A DNA stretch of 64,000 nucleotides from the NCBI RefSeq assembly GCF_035046485.1, contig NC_085138.1:63728580-63792579 (forward strand). Direction: 5' to 3'. The position numbers and the translations under genes are program-made. Source of the DNA: Aedes albopictus (taxonomy: Eukaryota; Arthropoda; Insecta; Diptera; Culicidae). The notes below the pieces were generated by a model, which saw only the letters and a program-made list of their open reading frames with translations, was not told the origin of the DNA and made no database searches. This document shows, in pieces, positions 37,878 through 50,758 of this stretch (positions are counted from its first letter, which is position 1; each line of letters opens with the position of its first letter).

Positions 37878-38760
37878 TATACCGGTTTGAAGTATTCGCC
37901 CATATACAGTGACCGGCACAAAAAAGTGTGATTTCAGTTTCTGATGAAAACTACAAGCAAAATGATAAAATATATCTGTTACGACCAAAATGACGGACCA
38001 GTCTAACAGAAGCATTCACGGTTGGTGCCTACGGTCTTCAACCACCCATCAACGTCTACAAAATTTTTTTAGTATTGTAAGAGTTATTGCATAGTTTGCA
38101 TAACGTTTCTCATAAAACCACATCCATACTTCCAATATGAATTATAGTATAATTGAACTTCTCGAACAAGACGCGTGTTTCTGACCTTACTGCCGATTCC
38201 GAAAATACAGTGATTTCGACGTTCAATTTCACGATTTTTTGGGCTTCGCTTCATCAATATCTTTCAATGAATGCACTACATCTATTTTACATTGTTAATC
38301 TATGTTGAAAAACATTTTGTTTTTGAGGAATGAAGCGAACTCAGATAATATTGGGAAAATAGCTAAAAAATTGGGTATGGCAGAAAAAAGATCCACTTAG
38401 CAATTAATTCTGAAACTTCAAAATTTCCCCAATTTTTTTACACGGGTTACTTCTTGGTGTTTTAGATATATAAATTTTATTTTGACATGAGTTTCATCAA
38501 TTTTAGGGTAATATGGGACGAATTTATTTTTCATGGTTAATATAAAAGTAAAATTTTCCCTAAACTACAGAAACTATCTGTAAGCAAGAATGAATACTAT
38601 TAATATACAATACAACAATTATTCAGCTTGCAGACATACAGGAATGTACTTTTTGAACAATTTTTGTGAGTTTTGATCGACCAATGCAAATAAATGCTCA
38701 TGTTGTGAAGATTATTAAAGATTATTTGATATTATTTGATATTATATGATAACTTAAAAC
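37878..38760. other. AT-rich DNA with a Tc1-like end
   Basis: TACAGTGACCGGCACAAAAA at 37,905 resembles a Tc1-type terminal repeat, but no matching right end or transposase was found. A short ATTATTTGAT tandem repeat lies at 38,715-38,745. Confidence 0.35.
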
Positions 38761-40120
38761 ACTCTCACGTTTGTGTATCGCAATGATTACCTTCATCTGC
38801 TTGTACTAAAGCTTGCTGGAGATATACTCTATCATATACACTTGGATAATTACAAAATTTCAATGTATTGTAAGTGGTACACACGAGTGTTCAATCATAA
38901 TGTTAACTTTAACTTCTCAACTGAGAAGAAATACCTCTCTCTGAAATACATCGTTCATTCATCACGTGAAGCGCGTAAAAAGTGCATAGTCTTTTGCTAC
39001 ATTATCGCATACGGTGTGAGTTAACAACCAGTGGCAGTTATGGAAATTAGCTTCATCTCATGTTCCATGCAGGAATGATAATTGCGATCCTCGATGCGAT
39101 GGGCACTTATCTTTATTATTGTTATTTTCTGTCATGATTTTCAGGATCACTTTTGCACTGCATTTTTGCAAGCTGAGACCCTCAAAACCAGATTGTTTCG
39201 AACGAGGTGCGTTTCGCACGGAAGCAAATTTGGTATTATGTAGCTCGTTAACATTCCACCGCAGATTTTCGGTTCCCTAGTGTCTCGAAATGGGCCGCCT
39301 CTGACTATATTCAAAACATTTATCAATTAACAAGGCAACGAACCCGCGGTCAGCAAAGTCACGAAGCCAAACACACTCCATTAATCGTTCCGACACCTCT
39401 CATAGGTCTACGGAGTCTGCGGCGCTGCGCGAGCGTAATCGAAACATGTCATTTGCACCTCCCCCTAAAAGTAGCACCAATTCTCTGGCACGGCGCCAGG
39501 AACTATAGTACTAGCATTACTTCGATTTTAATAAACGGTTTACAAGAGTGGATAAACGCCTGACATTGATATCATAATACGCACTTGGCCGTGGTCGTGG
39601 TGGTATCGGTGGTTCGTCGGGTCGGACAGCCAGTCGGCAAAGTCAACGATCACGATCAGGAGGACGGAAGCTCCCTAGCACAGCCTCACTATGATGAATT
39701 ATTAAGCGTTCAACGATGCTGGTGCTGCTTCTGATGGTTGTTTTGTGGAGCTATGGTGTTGCTGCTACCTCCAGTTAGCGTGATGATTGATTTCGGACGC
39801 ACGAGAAAAGCTGAACCGAGGATTAAAGGCTTGGGGAGCTTGGAGTTTGGAGGTCCCCTTTTGTCCGGGGGGTGACAACGTGTCGTTACATCAGTTCCAA
39901 AAATGGTCCCTCCCAGGGGTTAATGCCACTCTTACCGAGTGCAACACTGGGCTTTACCAGAAGCAGAACAGTAGGTTACCAGTTTGGAACAACTGCAACT
40001 GGTTTCTTACTTAAGGTAAAAACGAAACAACGTCATCGACGACCGACGCACGACTTCGGTAGTGAAGTTGAGAAACGCGTTTTTGGAGCGCGTGGCTTAC
40101 GCGTCTCGGAGTGATCTCGT
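38761..40120. other. Unrecognised, apparently unique DNA
   Basis: The part 39,170-40,110 is more GC-rich than its surroundings and non-repetitive. Overlapping plus frames 39,787-40,014 and 39,872-40,114 are not recognised. A host exon or regulatory sequence is possible but unsupported. Confidence 0.3.
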
Positions 40121-42562
40121 TTTGTTTTCTGACCGATCAACGCTAGATAAACGGAACGTGTACATTTGTTAGTCACGATTTTTCGTTAGATGTTTGTTTC
40201 ATTTTTCGTAATCTGCCCTGCGTGCTGTTCCTCGGTCCTCGGTGCAACAATCTAAAGCCGTTAGTTATGCAGACTTCAATCAATTCAACGTGCAGATGCA
40301 GCTACCGAAGAGATGCATCTGTCAAAACACAATCCCACCGGAATGCATTTGCACAATGATCTGCAGATTATGCTCCGACAGCCCGGAAATCAAAACACGG
40401 CACAGCAAATTGATTGATCACTTTGCGCCGTGCAGTGTCAGTAATGCTTCTACATTTGCAAAAAAAAAGGTACTTCTTCCATACCACAGTATGTCTGCTG
40501 ACTGCATCTCATCTGCGAAGAATGATATATCACACCGTGAGGTTAACTAGCGAGTGCAGTCCAACCGAGCACGGGAGACACAATGATCGCGCAGCGCAAG
40601 AAATTCCTCATTTTCTGTACTGCTGGTCCACGGATTTGCTTCGTCAGAAGCAAGAACATTGATAGATTCCACATTGAAGGACGCTCCTTCAGAGGCGCGT
40701 TCTTTGCAACTGGCACTGTCAGTAAAAGATTTATACTTTTATCTTTTTGCTGTCTCACAAGCCTTTGGAAGATCTTCGAAGGCTTTGTTGTGGGATGTGA
40801 GTGTTTGAAAAGCTATATTTTTTCTCCCTATTGTATACTTATGGTCATTTTTGGCATTTTTGCTTCTACTTGACCATAATGATGATTTATTGTGTGTGAT
40901 ATTGATTTACTGTCAATTCGGCATGATGCCGAATCACTGAAACAAATAACACGCAAAAAAATGAGGCTTGTTTAAGACAATAAAACGCATGGTTGATTTT
41001 CAAACTAAGCATTTACTTATTTCAAAGTTATATATCTTTGTTCCTGATTAGAGTTTATCGATCAAAACAACCAATTCCCATCATTCCATATAACGTAAAA
41101 ATCTTCATATGTTTCAACAAAATGGGGATCATAAACATGGCCCGGAAGCACTCACACATCTTTAAAATTTTTACCCCAACATCGCCACAACGAAGAAAGT
41201 GTAGCAAATTCATCACTCCAACTTTCAAGTGCAGTATTGGCCGTGATGGATAACGCGCAGGTATTCAAGACAGCATCCACAAAAAGTTGGTTGGTTTCGA
41301 ATTTTTATCCGCTTGCCGAGTGTCTAAAAATATATTACCGAGCTGCCGCAGGAGCTGCCGTCACTAACACAAGCACTTTCCGGCTTTGTTAGTGGAGTGC
41401 AGTCGTTTAAAACAACCTGTTATTTTATGTTGAAACTATCAAAACTCTGTTTGTTCTAACAAACTGTCAAAAATTTCGGCAAATGAAAATATTTGTATTA
41501 TCAAACAATGCAACAGTTCAGTTTAGACTAGAAATCAGTTTGTCGCTATAGCAAACTGAAAAATCGGTTGATTTGAACTAGAATTTAATTGTGTTCACAA
41601 TTTATTTTTCTGCGTGAACAACTCAGTACTTTGGAGACATATTTGTACAATACACAATTAACTGCACAATGTTCCAAGAAATGAAACTGCATTTCAATGA
41701 AACTCAGATATTGGAATCATTCTAACCTTGGCTGTACTAGTCATTCCAGTTGGTCTGTCCACCGTGTTCTTTGCACTCCCTTCCTTATCATACGAAATAA
41801 GTCATAATCATGCCTTTTATTTATTGCGCATACCCATGTTATCCTCCAAAATTCTTGCAGTATGCCCCGCACTCCGACTTAAGCAGCCATTGGCATGCTG
41901 GGTTCGTCGTCGGGTAACAGCGAGCTCGTGCTTCATTAACCTAAGATCCGCTTTGACACTCGTTGCTCGTCGCTTTTGTTTGTATCGTTTCAGCTTCTGC
42001 CGAGTTCAATGCTGCAGCATTATCCCTCTCCACGTGTTCTTCTCCTGCACAACTTCACTGCTCTTCTCTTCCAACCAATTGATGGTTTTGTTAAAGTAAC
42101 ATAACTCTTGTTGCTCAACCTACTCGATCATTCTTTCTTCGATTAGCCGCCAACGGATCAAAATTAAAACTGTTCGCAGTTATCGTAGGTTACTACATTT
42201 CTGGTAGATTTGTTTGCCTCCATACGATCACACCGTGGATTCTACAATAATTCGGCAAGTGCGTCAGATCAAGTAGAGAAATCTGCAGTTTTACAACAAG
42301 CTTCCAAACGCAAAACAATTGTAGTTATCTGCAAAACAGGTGTAGTTATTTGCTTCTCTTTTAACCAACCGACACAGATCCACAACAGTATTTTCTTTGT
42401 TTTTAATTCTAATTTTGTATGGCTTTTTAATCCACAAAGGCACTTTATGAGTGCGGGATATTTTGAGTCTAGGAATCATTTTCTTATTTACTAGCACTGT
42501 TGGCACTGATCACTGCGTTTCTGCTTCCATCCTACATCTTCGGCGGTTGAACACATGTGTAG
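40121..42562. other. Unrecognised DNA
   Basis: Open frames at 40,242-40,550, 40,583-40,873 and 41,728-42,099 (all plus) are 96-123 codons long, overlap frames on the other strand or in other phases and show no domain, motif or consistent signal. No repeats or inverted ends were identified. Confidence 0.3.
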
Positions 42563-43028
42563 TAGGCCGTCCCTTATTTTGCAAAAATTGGAAATGTTAT
42601 AAGTTCGTTGCTGGAAAATGACCGTTTTAGCTCAGAAATGATCGTGTCAAAATTTGAAGTTTGCATCTCAAGGCTAAGTGGTCCCTCAAGAGGCCTAAAG
42701 TTTTCAAAAACTGTATGGGACTAAATAAACATGAAATGTTTTTCAACGAGATATCGGAGAAGCGGAGATATCTCAATTCTTTGTACATGTTTGGCCTTTT
42801 ACGGTCCTAAAATCATCAGTTTTAGTGGAATAGGGTTTTTTTTCGTCGAAAAAATGTCATACCTTTTTAGTCTCATACAATTTTTGACAACTTCAGGCCC
42901 CTTGAGGGACCACATAGCCTTGAAATACGAACTTCAAATTTTGACACGATCATTTCTGAGTTAAAACGATCATTTTCCTATAACAAACTTATAACATTTA
43001 CAATTTTTGCAAAATAAGGGACGTCCTA
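42563..43028. mobile_element. Foldback MITE flanked by TA, about 460 bp
   Basis: GGCCGTCCCTTATTTTGCAA at 42,565 is mirrored by TTGCAAAATAAGGGACGTCC ending at 43,026, with TA on each side. Arms extend over GTTATAAGTT and TCAGAAATGATCGTGTCAAA to about 42,700 and from 42,880. No coding capacity. Confidence 0.88.
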
Positions 43029-43854
43029 ATGTGTAGTTGTTGCTGTTATTATTTATCAGTTCATTCGGAGTCCATTTGGTATCCCACTTCATGTCATGAT
43101 ATCATGACTACGTGTCATGATGTCTTGACAATAACGACAATTTTCCCAATCATTTCTAACTACTTTCATAAAAAAAGTCATGATTTCCAAAGTCATAACG
43201 ACAAACCTTCTTGTTTGAGTTGAAACTAGACATCATGATACTGTGTTATGGAAGCATATAGGTGAGTAATAAAAACTTAACGTCATCCGGCGACGCGTAA
43301 TTCGAATCATTTTTTGTGGATTTAATCCATTCAACATGAATAAAGTGACCGGAGTTTAGAGCCACATGTATCATGATATTATGACTCAATTTGCCTCTTT
43401 TTACCGATGGAACCATACTCATAAATGACATGTAGTTCATGTATTAGGCTTTATACATTTTGGTCATGGTTGTAGAGTGATCCGTCATGATTTGAATCGC
43501 AATTTATTCTTTTTAGCTATAAACATGGAAAACGTAACGTCGGAGGCTATGTTACGGCACACCGAGTAATGATGTCTTGCCGATTTTGTGGAGTATTTTT
43601 ATAACATAAAAGACACATTTGTCGCCAAATTGTGTTTCATTTTGCCAGTGTCTAATTCCGGTTTTTTTTTCGTGTTTGGTAGGATGTGACATCGTCTTAT
43701 CTAGGAAATTGATTTCAGCATTCCAGAAGCTTTAAGCTTCTAAGTTAGAGGTCTGCATTGTTTTTTTTTCTTCGAATACACCGAAGATAAAGTTCTTTAA
43801 TTGGCGTCCAGGAGATAGTATTTTATCCGACCTTTCTATCATGATATGAATCAG
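43029..43854. other. AT-rich DNA with clustered TCATGA sites
   Basis: The palindromic core TCATGA or CATGATATCATG recurs between 43,091 and 43,490, including ATGTCATGATATCATGAC. It may be the remains of an element or chance. No gene recognised. Confidence 0.3.
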
Positions 43855-44407
43855 GCTTCCTAATTTCCACTTTCCACTTCTTCCACATTCGAAGCCAGCC
43901 AGCAGTGAACGGTTGTCGATTTAGTTTGTGTGTTTGATTGTCAGCAACGACAGCAAACTCCGGCGAACGGTTGGCAGCCACACTCGAAAATTATTCATTT
44001 TTCCACATTCGCATCGCATGCGATCGAGCGGCGCTGCGATTCGTGAGTGATACGAGTTGTATTGTGCATAGGATTTTTTTTTAATGTTTTCAAAAAATGT
44101 TTTTTTCTTAGCTACTCTAGCATTTCAACAACAATACACTAAAAATGTATGCATTACATGCAGAAATTCTCTTCAAATTATGATAATAGCCGCTTTGATC
44201 ACTCTCTAACATTCTTCACCATTCGTCATTCGTTCATTTGCTTGCCTGCGACGAACAGCAACGAATATCCATGTCAAGCAACTTTCGCATCGCAACCACT
44301 GTTGATGGGGTTGCGTATTCGATCACGATAAACCGTTTGCTGCATCGTTCTCGACTCGCTTCAGTAAAGAGGAGTGAATATGAATGGAATCAGGCGAATA
44401 TACCGAT
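43855..44407 (-). mobile_element. Family B element, copy 3
   Basis: Reverse-orientation relative of 19,837-20,345 and 25,974-27,018. It is more diverged, and the short MHYMQKFSS frame changes frame after about 30 residues. Copy ends compare as CGCCTGATTCC and GGAAATTAGGAAGCCTG, which suggests short inverted termini. Confidence 0.75.
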
Positions 44408-45625
44408 CCTGGATATGAATTTACAGTTTCTTGATTTAAAGCAGTTCACATTATTTCGAGTTATATTTCCTCCTTCATTTTTTTAAATTTTGATACACCA
44501 TTAATAAATTTATTCAATTTTATCTTTCTTTTTCAGGTATGGAGCCGTTCCACATATAAACAAACACAATCAGGTGATAATTATTATTGATTTGCTTTTC
44601 CAAAAAGGTTATTCATTCCTGAGCAGTATATCTATCCTACGGTGACACAATTGTTCGATAATGTCACAAAAGTTATTGGCACAAAAATGCGCATTTATTC
44701 ACAAGACATGTTATTCTCTTGCAGGTTTACTAAGAATTATTTTGCCTAAACCGTATAAAACAGACAATGATCAGAACAGAAACCACGATGGTCGTTGTAT
44801 ATCTATAACGACAGTTGTCGATAACTACGTAAATTTTGCATACTGTTGCATAAAATAAATGCTTACAACATGTTTTGTAATCACTAGTCTAGGACATCAT
44901 CTTAATACAAAAAGACATTTTTCTCCAACCACACTATTATAGTCGATCGATGCTAACAACAAATACATTCGCGAGGAACGCATTGATAATATGGGAACGC
45001 TCAACACACTCTTTCTTTGCAAATCTCTTTTCACCGCTGAATGCTCCGAAGTAGAAAATAATAACACTCGCTGCCGTACAACTGGCACCAAATATTGCAG
45101 AATTAAAGCCAATTTGTGCTATTACTATGGACGGTGCTACAAACTCAGATATAGCACGCGAATGAATGGCGTAGAACGATAATGCATGCAGTCAAAGCTT
45201 CATGTTTGATTGTGTGTTTAAGGGGTTATATATGATGAGGTGCGTGAAAATAAGGATAAATTTGATAGTTGAAAATTTTTAACTTTTGTAAAAGTATGTA
45301 ACCATATTTTTTTCAAATTCTCGTTTTTCGTCATACACTGTCCAATATTTAATGTTTAAAATCAGCTTAAGAACATGGAAAAATAGTACTAATTACCGAA
45401 GGTATAACATTTTCTGTCAAACGTGTTTTATTTAAAGAGGTTTGCCTCGGCTATGATTACAGTCTAACGACTCAACTGAAAGCACAAACCCAAAAAAAAA
45501 TCGTTACAAGAGGTAACCAACCAAATCCCCCCCCCCTTGTGCACGGGCTTGGTTAGTTTGCGTGACTGATAATGTTTCCGATGATCGGCGATTATCGCTT
45601 GAAAGGAAGGTTATCACTTAATACT
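44408..45625. other. Unrecognised DNA
   Basis: AT-rich and non-repetitive. Small frames at 44,661-44,858, 44,897-45,112 and 44,991-45,182 are not recognised. A run of ten C occurs near 45,527-45,536. Confidence 0.3.
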
Positions 45626-46520
45626 CCTTTTTTTTACTTATTTATTGTCCAGTATTTACAAATTGTAATTCATATAAAATTTAAATTCATCTACGCTACG
45701 CTGATCTTAATGTGACTCAATCATGTACATATTCATTATACAAAGTAGTTTTACAAATTGTTGTCTTGTTCGTCTATTAATATTATGTAATACAGAATAT
45801 AGCCATTCTTCCGCGTCCAAAGTTGTCACACGCCGATCTATTGAAATAAAGTGGGTCCGCAAATAAGTCCAAATTTGTCGATTGACTCCGCATTTGAAGA
45901 GATGATGAACTACTGTGTCGACTTCTCCGGGACATCGGTCACACTCTGGATTATTTCTTCTTCCCCTATTGAACATTATTTCGTTGGTCTCGATTTTACG
46001 ATGCATTACACCAAACCATGTGGAACGCTGATCAGATGTTAACGATTTACTATGCAGATTTCCGAAAACCTTTTTCCAATTTCTTCCAGGATTTTCCCTA
46101 ACGAACTTCGGATCCTTCAACCGTGACAGGTAGAATTGGTAGATTGCATCGGAGGATGCTGCTTCGGTTATCATTTCGGGGAGGAATACCGTTTCCCTCG
46201 CGACTATCCGAATGTGTTCAAACTTCCTTGGTATCACTCCTATATTCGGCGGGTTGGCATTTTGTTCCAGAAAGCTCCACATAAAGGGTAGCTCTGCAGC
46301 CATTGGCATGGTTCTATTCACAAGTAAGGCTTTCGCCTTTATTGCTGGTGAATGTAGATATAGCCCGCCTCGTTTTTTGGGAAGTACAAGAGTCTCAAAA
46401 GCAATACGAGTCCATGGTTTCCCGTACCACAAGAAAGACCCAATTCTCGAAATAAATTTGCCTGCATATTTGTTAGGAAGAGGCAGTATGGAAGCGAGGT
46501 ACCAAAGTTTTGAGGATATG
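45626..46520 (-). mobile_element. L1-like non-LTR retrotransposon, 3' fragment
   Basis: The minus-strand coding part below is followed by a short 3' untranslated region with AATAAATAAGTAAAAAAAA, so the right 3' end is preserved at about 45,626. The 5' side is cut at 46,521 by a Tc1-like terminal sequence. Confidence 0.75.
45707..46520 (-). pseudogene. C-terminal part of an L1-like LINE polyprotein
   Basis: About 270 codons open on the minus strand, without a true start because the 5' part is missing. The segment FLWYGKPWTRIAFETLVLPK followed by GGLYLHSPAIKAKALL matches the region after the reverse transcriptase thumb in L1-clade elements. Nearer the end CDRCPGEVDTVVHHLFKC gives the C-x2-C...H-x4-C pattern typical of that clade. 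The catalytic reverse transcriptase core is absent. The frame is intact over this length, so the insertion may be fairly recent. Family call is from recalled motif style. Confidence 0.75.
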
Positions 46521-47287
46521 TACACTCCCGTTCAAAAGTTTGGGGTCACCCCCTCAAAAACATGTCATTTTTTTAGGCCCATATCTCCGCCAATTTGCGT
46601 CCGATTTCAAAACCCTAGGTTTCATTCAAAAGATAATAAGTCAAAGAAACTTTGAACATGATTTAAAAAAAACTTTTTCAAAAATTTTTGTATGTAAACT
46701 TAACCCAAAGTTGCCAAATTTTCTAAAAAATGGATATAAACTTACGGCAGTGTCGCTGGAAGTTGGGTCGACCAAATTTTAAGATAAGAGCGGTAATATG
46801 ACCCATTTTCTATTAGCTTTCAACTGTTTTTATAGAACTTAGCTAAAAAATCTAGAAAAAAAAGTTATTAAGTAAATTAATCCTTGATGTCATCGACCAA
46901 AAGTTTGGGGTCACTATCGTAAAACATGGAAAAGTGATTTGTTGATATCTTTGTGATGAGTGCATGTGGAAAATACGTGATTGGTTAATTATTCTTAGAG
47001 TGTTGGATTACTTAGTTAAGTTTTTTTATGTAAACCTATATGGAAAAACAGTAGTCTTTTGCAAAAAAAGATAAAAAAAATCATGCTTTTTGATTCATTA
47101 CTCCGTGTTGTAAACGAACCAATTTAGTAAAATGTACCAAGTACATTGTGTTTCCCTATGCTGATCGTAGTCAGTTACCAATTTCATTTCGCGAATGAAG
47201 AGGAATTTGAATATAATTAATTTTTATTTCATGCATGCTTCTCGTTCGGTATTCCTTAAGGTACGCCACCAGCACCGGCTGCAACCG
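46521..47287. mobile_element. Tc1-like terminal fragment and AT-rich remains
   Basis: TACACTCCCGTTCAAAAGTT followed by TGGGGTCAC at 46,521 resembles a Tc1/mariner terminal repeat starting at the TA target. The phrase CAAAAGTTTGGGGTCACTAT recurs as a direct repeat near 46,900. No opposite end or transposase was found, so limits to the right are not known. Confidence 0.5.
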
Positions 47288-47289
47288 TG

Positions 47290-48555
47290 CCCGAGCAGAG
47301 GGGAATATCAAATTAATAACTACGAAATTACAAAACCTGTTTTTATATCTCGTTTTGTTATTATTGTATTATCAAGGCATTACGTTTCCATAACATGTTT
47401 TGTTGGACAGCCATTAAATAATATTTCAATATTACATTTTGTTGTGGAACAAGTTTGATTATTATTGTATTATTGAGAGTGTACCAATACTTTATGCTAT
47501 TGCTATCAAAACTTAAACAAGTTTTGAAATAAATCCTACGTCATTCAACAACGTTATTTACAATATTTCGCGAGTTATGCTTACGGTATCATATTTGTTA
47601 AGAGGTGTGGTATATTACGTGACATGGAGGTGCTGTAATGTGTACAAAACCAAGTCCCTGCTGGGCGCCGCGAGGTTTGAAATTGACTGAGTTGTAGCTG
47701 AAAAGTTCCCAAAATATCAGCCACTGCCCAAGTGGCGCAGCACCCTACATACATCAAAACGTGAACATAGCGACGATATTGAAGGTGGGGTTTGAAAGGG
47801 ACGTTCCAGATTCCGCATTTGACATGAGAATTTCAATGATAAAAATGTCAAACTAATTTAGTAAACTTGTTTGAACGAAGCTAATACAGACAGCTGAATC
47901 CAAAATTGTAGATGGTTTTGAATGGGATTTTTCAGAAATATTTTATACTTTCACATGTTTTCCCTGTCGTTCCAGAGGATGAAGTCGGATCTACTTATTT
48001 TTGGTAAAATATTACATGAATAGTTTAAAATACGCCTATGAGGGAAGAGAGAAACTTACGTTCGCAATGATTGTTCCGTTATTCTCACATGCTGGTCTAA
48101 ATATGTATAGCATTCTCAGCCAGTCATATATGATGTAGAAAAGGATGCTAATGTGGAGGCCATATGCGTACATGCTTTCATTTAACCACGGGTAAAGTGT
48201 ACACATATCGCCTCCACTTTAGCATCCTATTCAACAGCATGTGCAATTGTTTGATACCATAACTAATTTTGCTTTCGGGATGTTATCAATAACTCTTTAT
48301 TATCAAAATTTGATATTGAAATATTTCCCAAATTCACTGTTATTAAGTTGTTATTGACACTAACAAAACATGTTATTATATTGATTTTCCAGGAACAAAT
48401 TTTTGTTATGTAACTTGTTATTTTGCCGCTTATGACAGACAAGTTTATAACTCAATATGTTATGTTAATAACATAAAAATAACTAATTCCATTATGCAGT
48501 TATTTTGCCAAAATAACGCATTTTGTTATGCTGTTATTATTCTCTTCTGCTCGGG
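47290..48555. mobile_element. CCCGAGCAGAG-ended element, with probable internal insertion
   Basis: Left end CCCGAGCAGAGGGGAATATC and right end TTATTCTCTTCTGCTCGGG are inverted, each flanked by TG. Both subterminal parts are rich in GTTATTATTG-like phrases. Between about 47,600 and 48,240 the composition changes: it holds an end-like piece of the MITE at 30.9 kb (47,727-47,752) and a hairpin near 48,147-48,230 (AGGATGCTAATGTGGAGG and complement), suggesting later insertions. Confidence 0.72.
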
Positions 48556-49072
48556 TGAACATGATTGAAGCGTCAACGTCGTGTTTCTCCCGCGGTTGCC
48601 ATCGCACCCTCCCTGCCTGAAGGGAAGACATATTTTCAAAAAATATGAAGCCGTACAAATTGGACCATTTGGAAGAAACTCCGGTAGTCTCGACTCGATG
48701 ATACTCAAAAGCATATGTGAGGAAAAATATCATTATGTAAGGAGTGAATTTCGAACCACCCTAGGAGTGTTAGTTGCGGCGGAACAGCATGTGAAAAATT
48801 CTTCCCGGTTCCGAGATTGATATTCGCGGCACAAAACCGAAAACGCGAGAATTGCTTTTCGGCAAATCGGGGGGAATTGATATGAAATACTCCTTTACGG
48901 TAAACCAAATTAGTTCTACAGTACTCAAAAGTTCATCAAACCATATGATGTTTTGTACATCGAAGAGATTTTAAATTTCTGTGACACTTTGATCCAAAGT
49001 CATCATTTGAGTACTTAAAGTTTGTATGCACTTGATAGACAAAAAATATCAACACCTAATTATTGGCATTTG
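48556..49072. other. Unrecognised DNA
   Basis: Small overlapping frames on both strands (48,500-48,733 minus, 48,581-48,820 plus) without recognised domains. Nothing else seen. Confidence 0.3.
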
Positions 49073-49074
49073 TA

Positions 49075-49992
49075 TATACAGGGGACAGACAAAATGATCG
49101 GGACAGGCAAAATTTTCAGTTTTCAAAAAATGTTCAACTAGCTGTAACTTTTCGAAAAGTGCATCAAATATTCTCAATTTTTACTGTAGTTCATCAACTA
49201 GTTGTGTATCAGTGGTCCAATTTTGAAAAAGATCGGGACATTCTCAACTAAGTTATAAAGATTCTTGAAAAAGGTAAATTAATCCGATAGCCAACTTTGA
49301 GCTGTTATATCTCCGGAATCATTGAACCAAATGCAATGAAATTTTGATCATTTATGACTTATATAATTAGCTATGAAAAACTTTTGACTTAACTTAAATT
49401 TTTTTAACATGGAAGAAACTTATAACGATAAGATAATTTTTCTAATAAAACACCAAATTATCCAAAACTTCAACATCGTTTCAAATTTCCAGATGCAAAT
49501 TAAAGTTCATTTAATTTCCCTCTAATTGACTTATATATAAATGTGTTTTAAAGAAAAGTCGCCAATAAATTGAAAATGTAATGGAATGCATATTAAAAAT
49601 AGATCAATTCACTAAAAAAATCGTGAAAAAAATAAAATCGCTATAACTTTTTCTCTTAGTAAAATTTTGAACTTAAGTCAAATGTTTTCCAGTGTTCATT
49701 ATATAAGTCATAAATGGTCAAAGTTTCATTGCAATCGGTTCATTGAATCCGGAGATATAACAGCTCAAATTTGGCTATCGAATGATTTTACCTTTTTCAA
49801 GAATCTTTATAACTTCGTGAAGAATGGCCCGATCTTTTCCAAATTTTGACCACTGATACACAACTAGTTGATGAACTTACAGTAAAAATTTCAGAATATT
49901 TGATGCACTTTTCGAAAAGTTACAGCTAGTTGAACATTTTTTTTAAGTGAAAATTTTACCTGTCCCGATAATTTTGTCTATCCCCTATATAT
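49075..49992. mobile_element. Foldback element, about 918 bp
   Basis: TATACAGGGGACAGACAAAA is mirrored by ATTTTGTCTATCCCCTATAT at the right, and the arms pair imperfectly for more than 300 bases through CAACTAGTTGTGTATCAGTG and the tract around GAGCTGTTATATCTCCGGAA. The central part (49,420-49,650) is AT-rich. No coding capacity. Confidence 0.88.
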
Positions 49993-50758
49993 AACAAAAA
50001 TTTACATGTTTTGTAAATCTACATATTATCTTCATCTGAAATAATCAAAAAAATTAAAAAAGATTTTTTTGAAGAAAATTTGCTAATTTACGTATATTAG
50101 TTACACAATTTCCCACGATATTATCATGTAAACTTACGTGACATAATTGAAGTTGGAGAAATGTGAATTATAGCAGCAGATAGCATTTTCCCTCGATTTC
50201 CCTGTAATGTGCCCTCAAGTTCGCGGATGATGCACTCTCCCGATGATGGCTTCGTCGTGATCACTTTTCAACACTTTTTTCGCCGCTGCCGCCTTGCCAC
50301 GTTCTCAGCGCTTCATAAAGCATAACGTCTGCCTGCTGACGGCGACCGACTACATTCTATACAGCAACCAACAAGTCAGTCAGTGCAAATCGTATGCATT
50401 TTGTGTTTCGTTTTGTTTTTTTTTCGGTGCTGCCGATGATGGGAATGCATCTTTAATGCGTGCGTACATTATCGGAATGGACAGTGCGAGCGCGCAGAAA
50501 ATGAAGTTTTATGATAACTGCCCGCCAGGGGGTGTTGGGATGGTGTATGGGTACACGGAAAATTCTAGGTGGTTGAGTAAATCAATGTATTCGAGTTTTT
50601 TTTTTTTTAATTTTTGACTGCCTATTACAACAGAAAATATTCTTCAGATAAACCACGCTTCGTGACACGAGCTTAAAATTGCCACTATTTAAGAGCATAG
50701 CAACTTGATGGACGAGGGACGTTTCACAGTTGAAAACTGGAAGTAGCATTTCGACGAA
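49993..50758. other. Unrecognised DNA
   Basis: AT-rich at first, then a more balanced non-repetitive stretch (50,180-50,560) with a 107-codon plus frame (50,294-50,617) of unknown nature. TCAGTCAGT at 50,374 resembles an insect initiator but there is no further support for a promoter. Confidence 0.3.
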
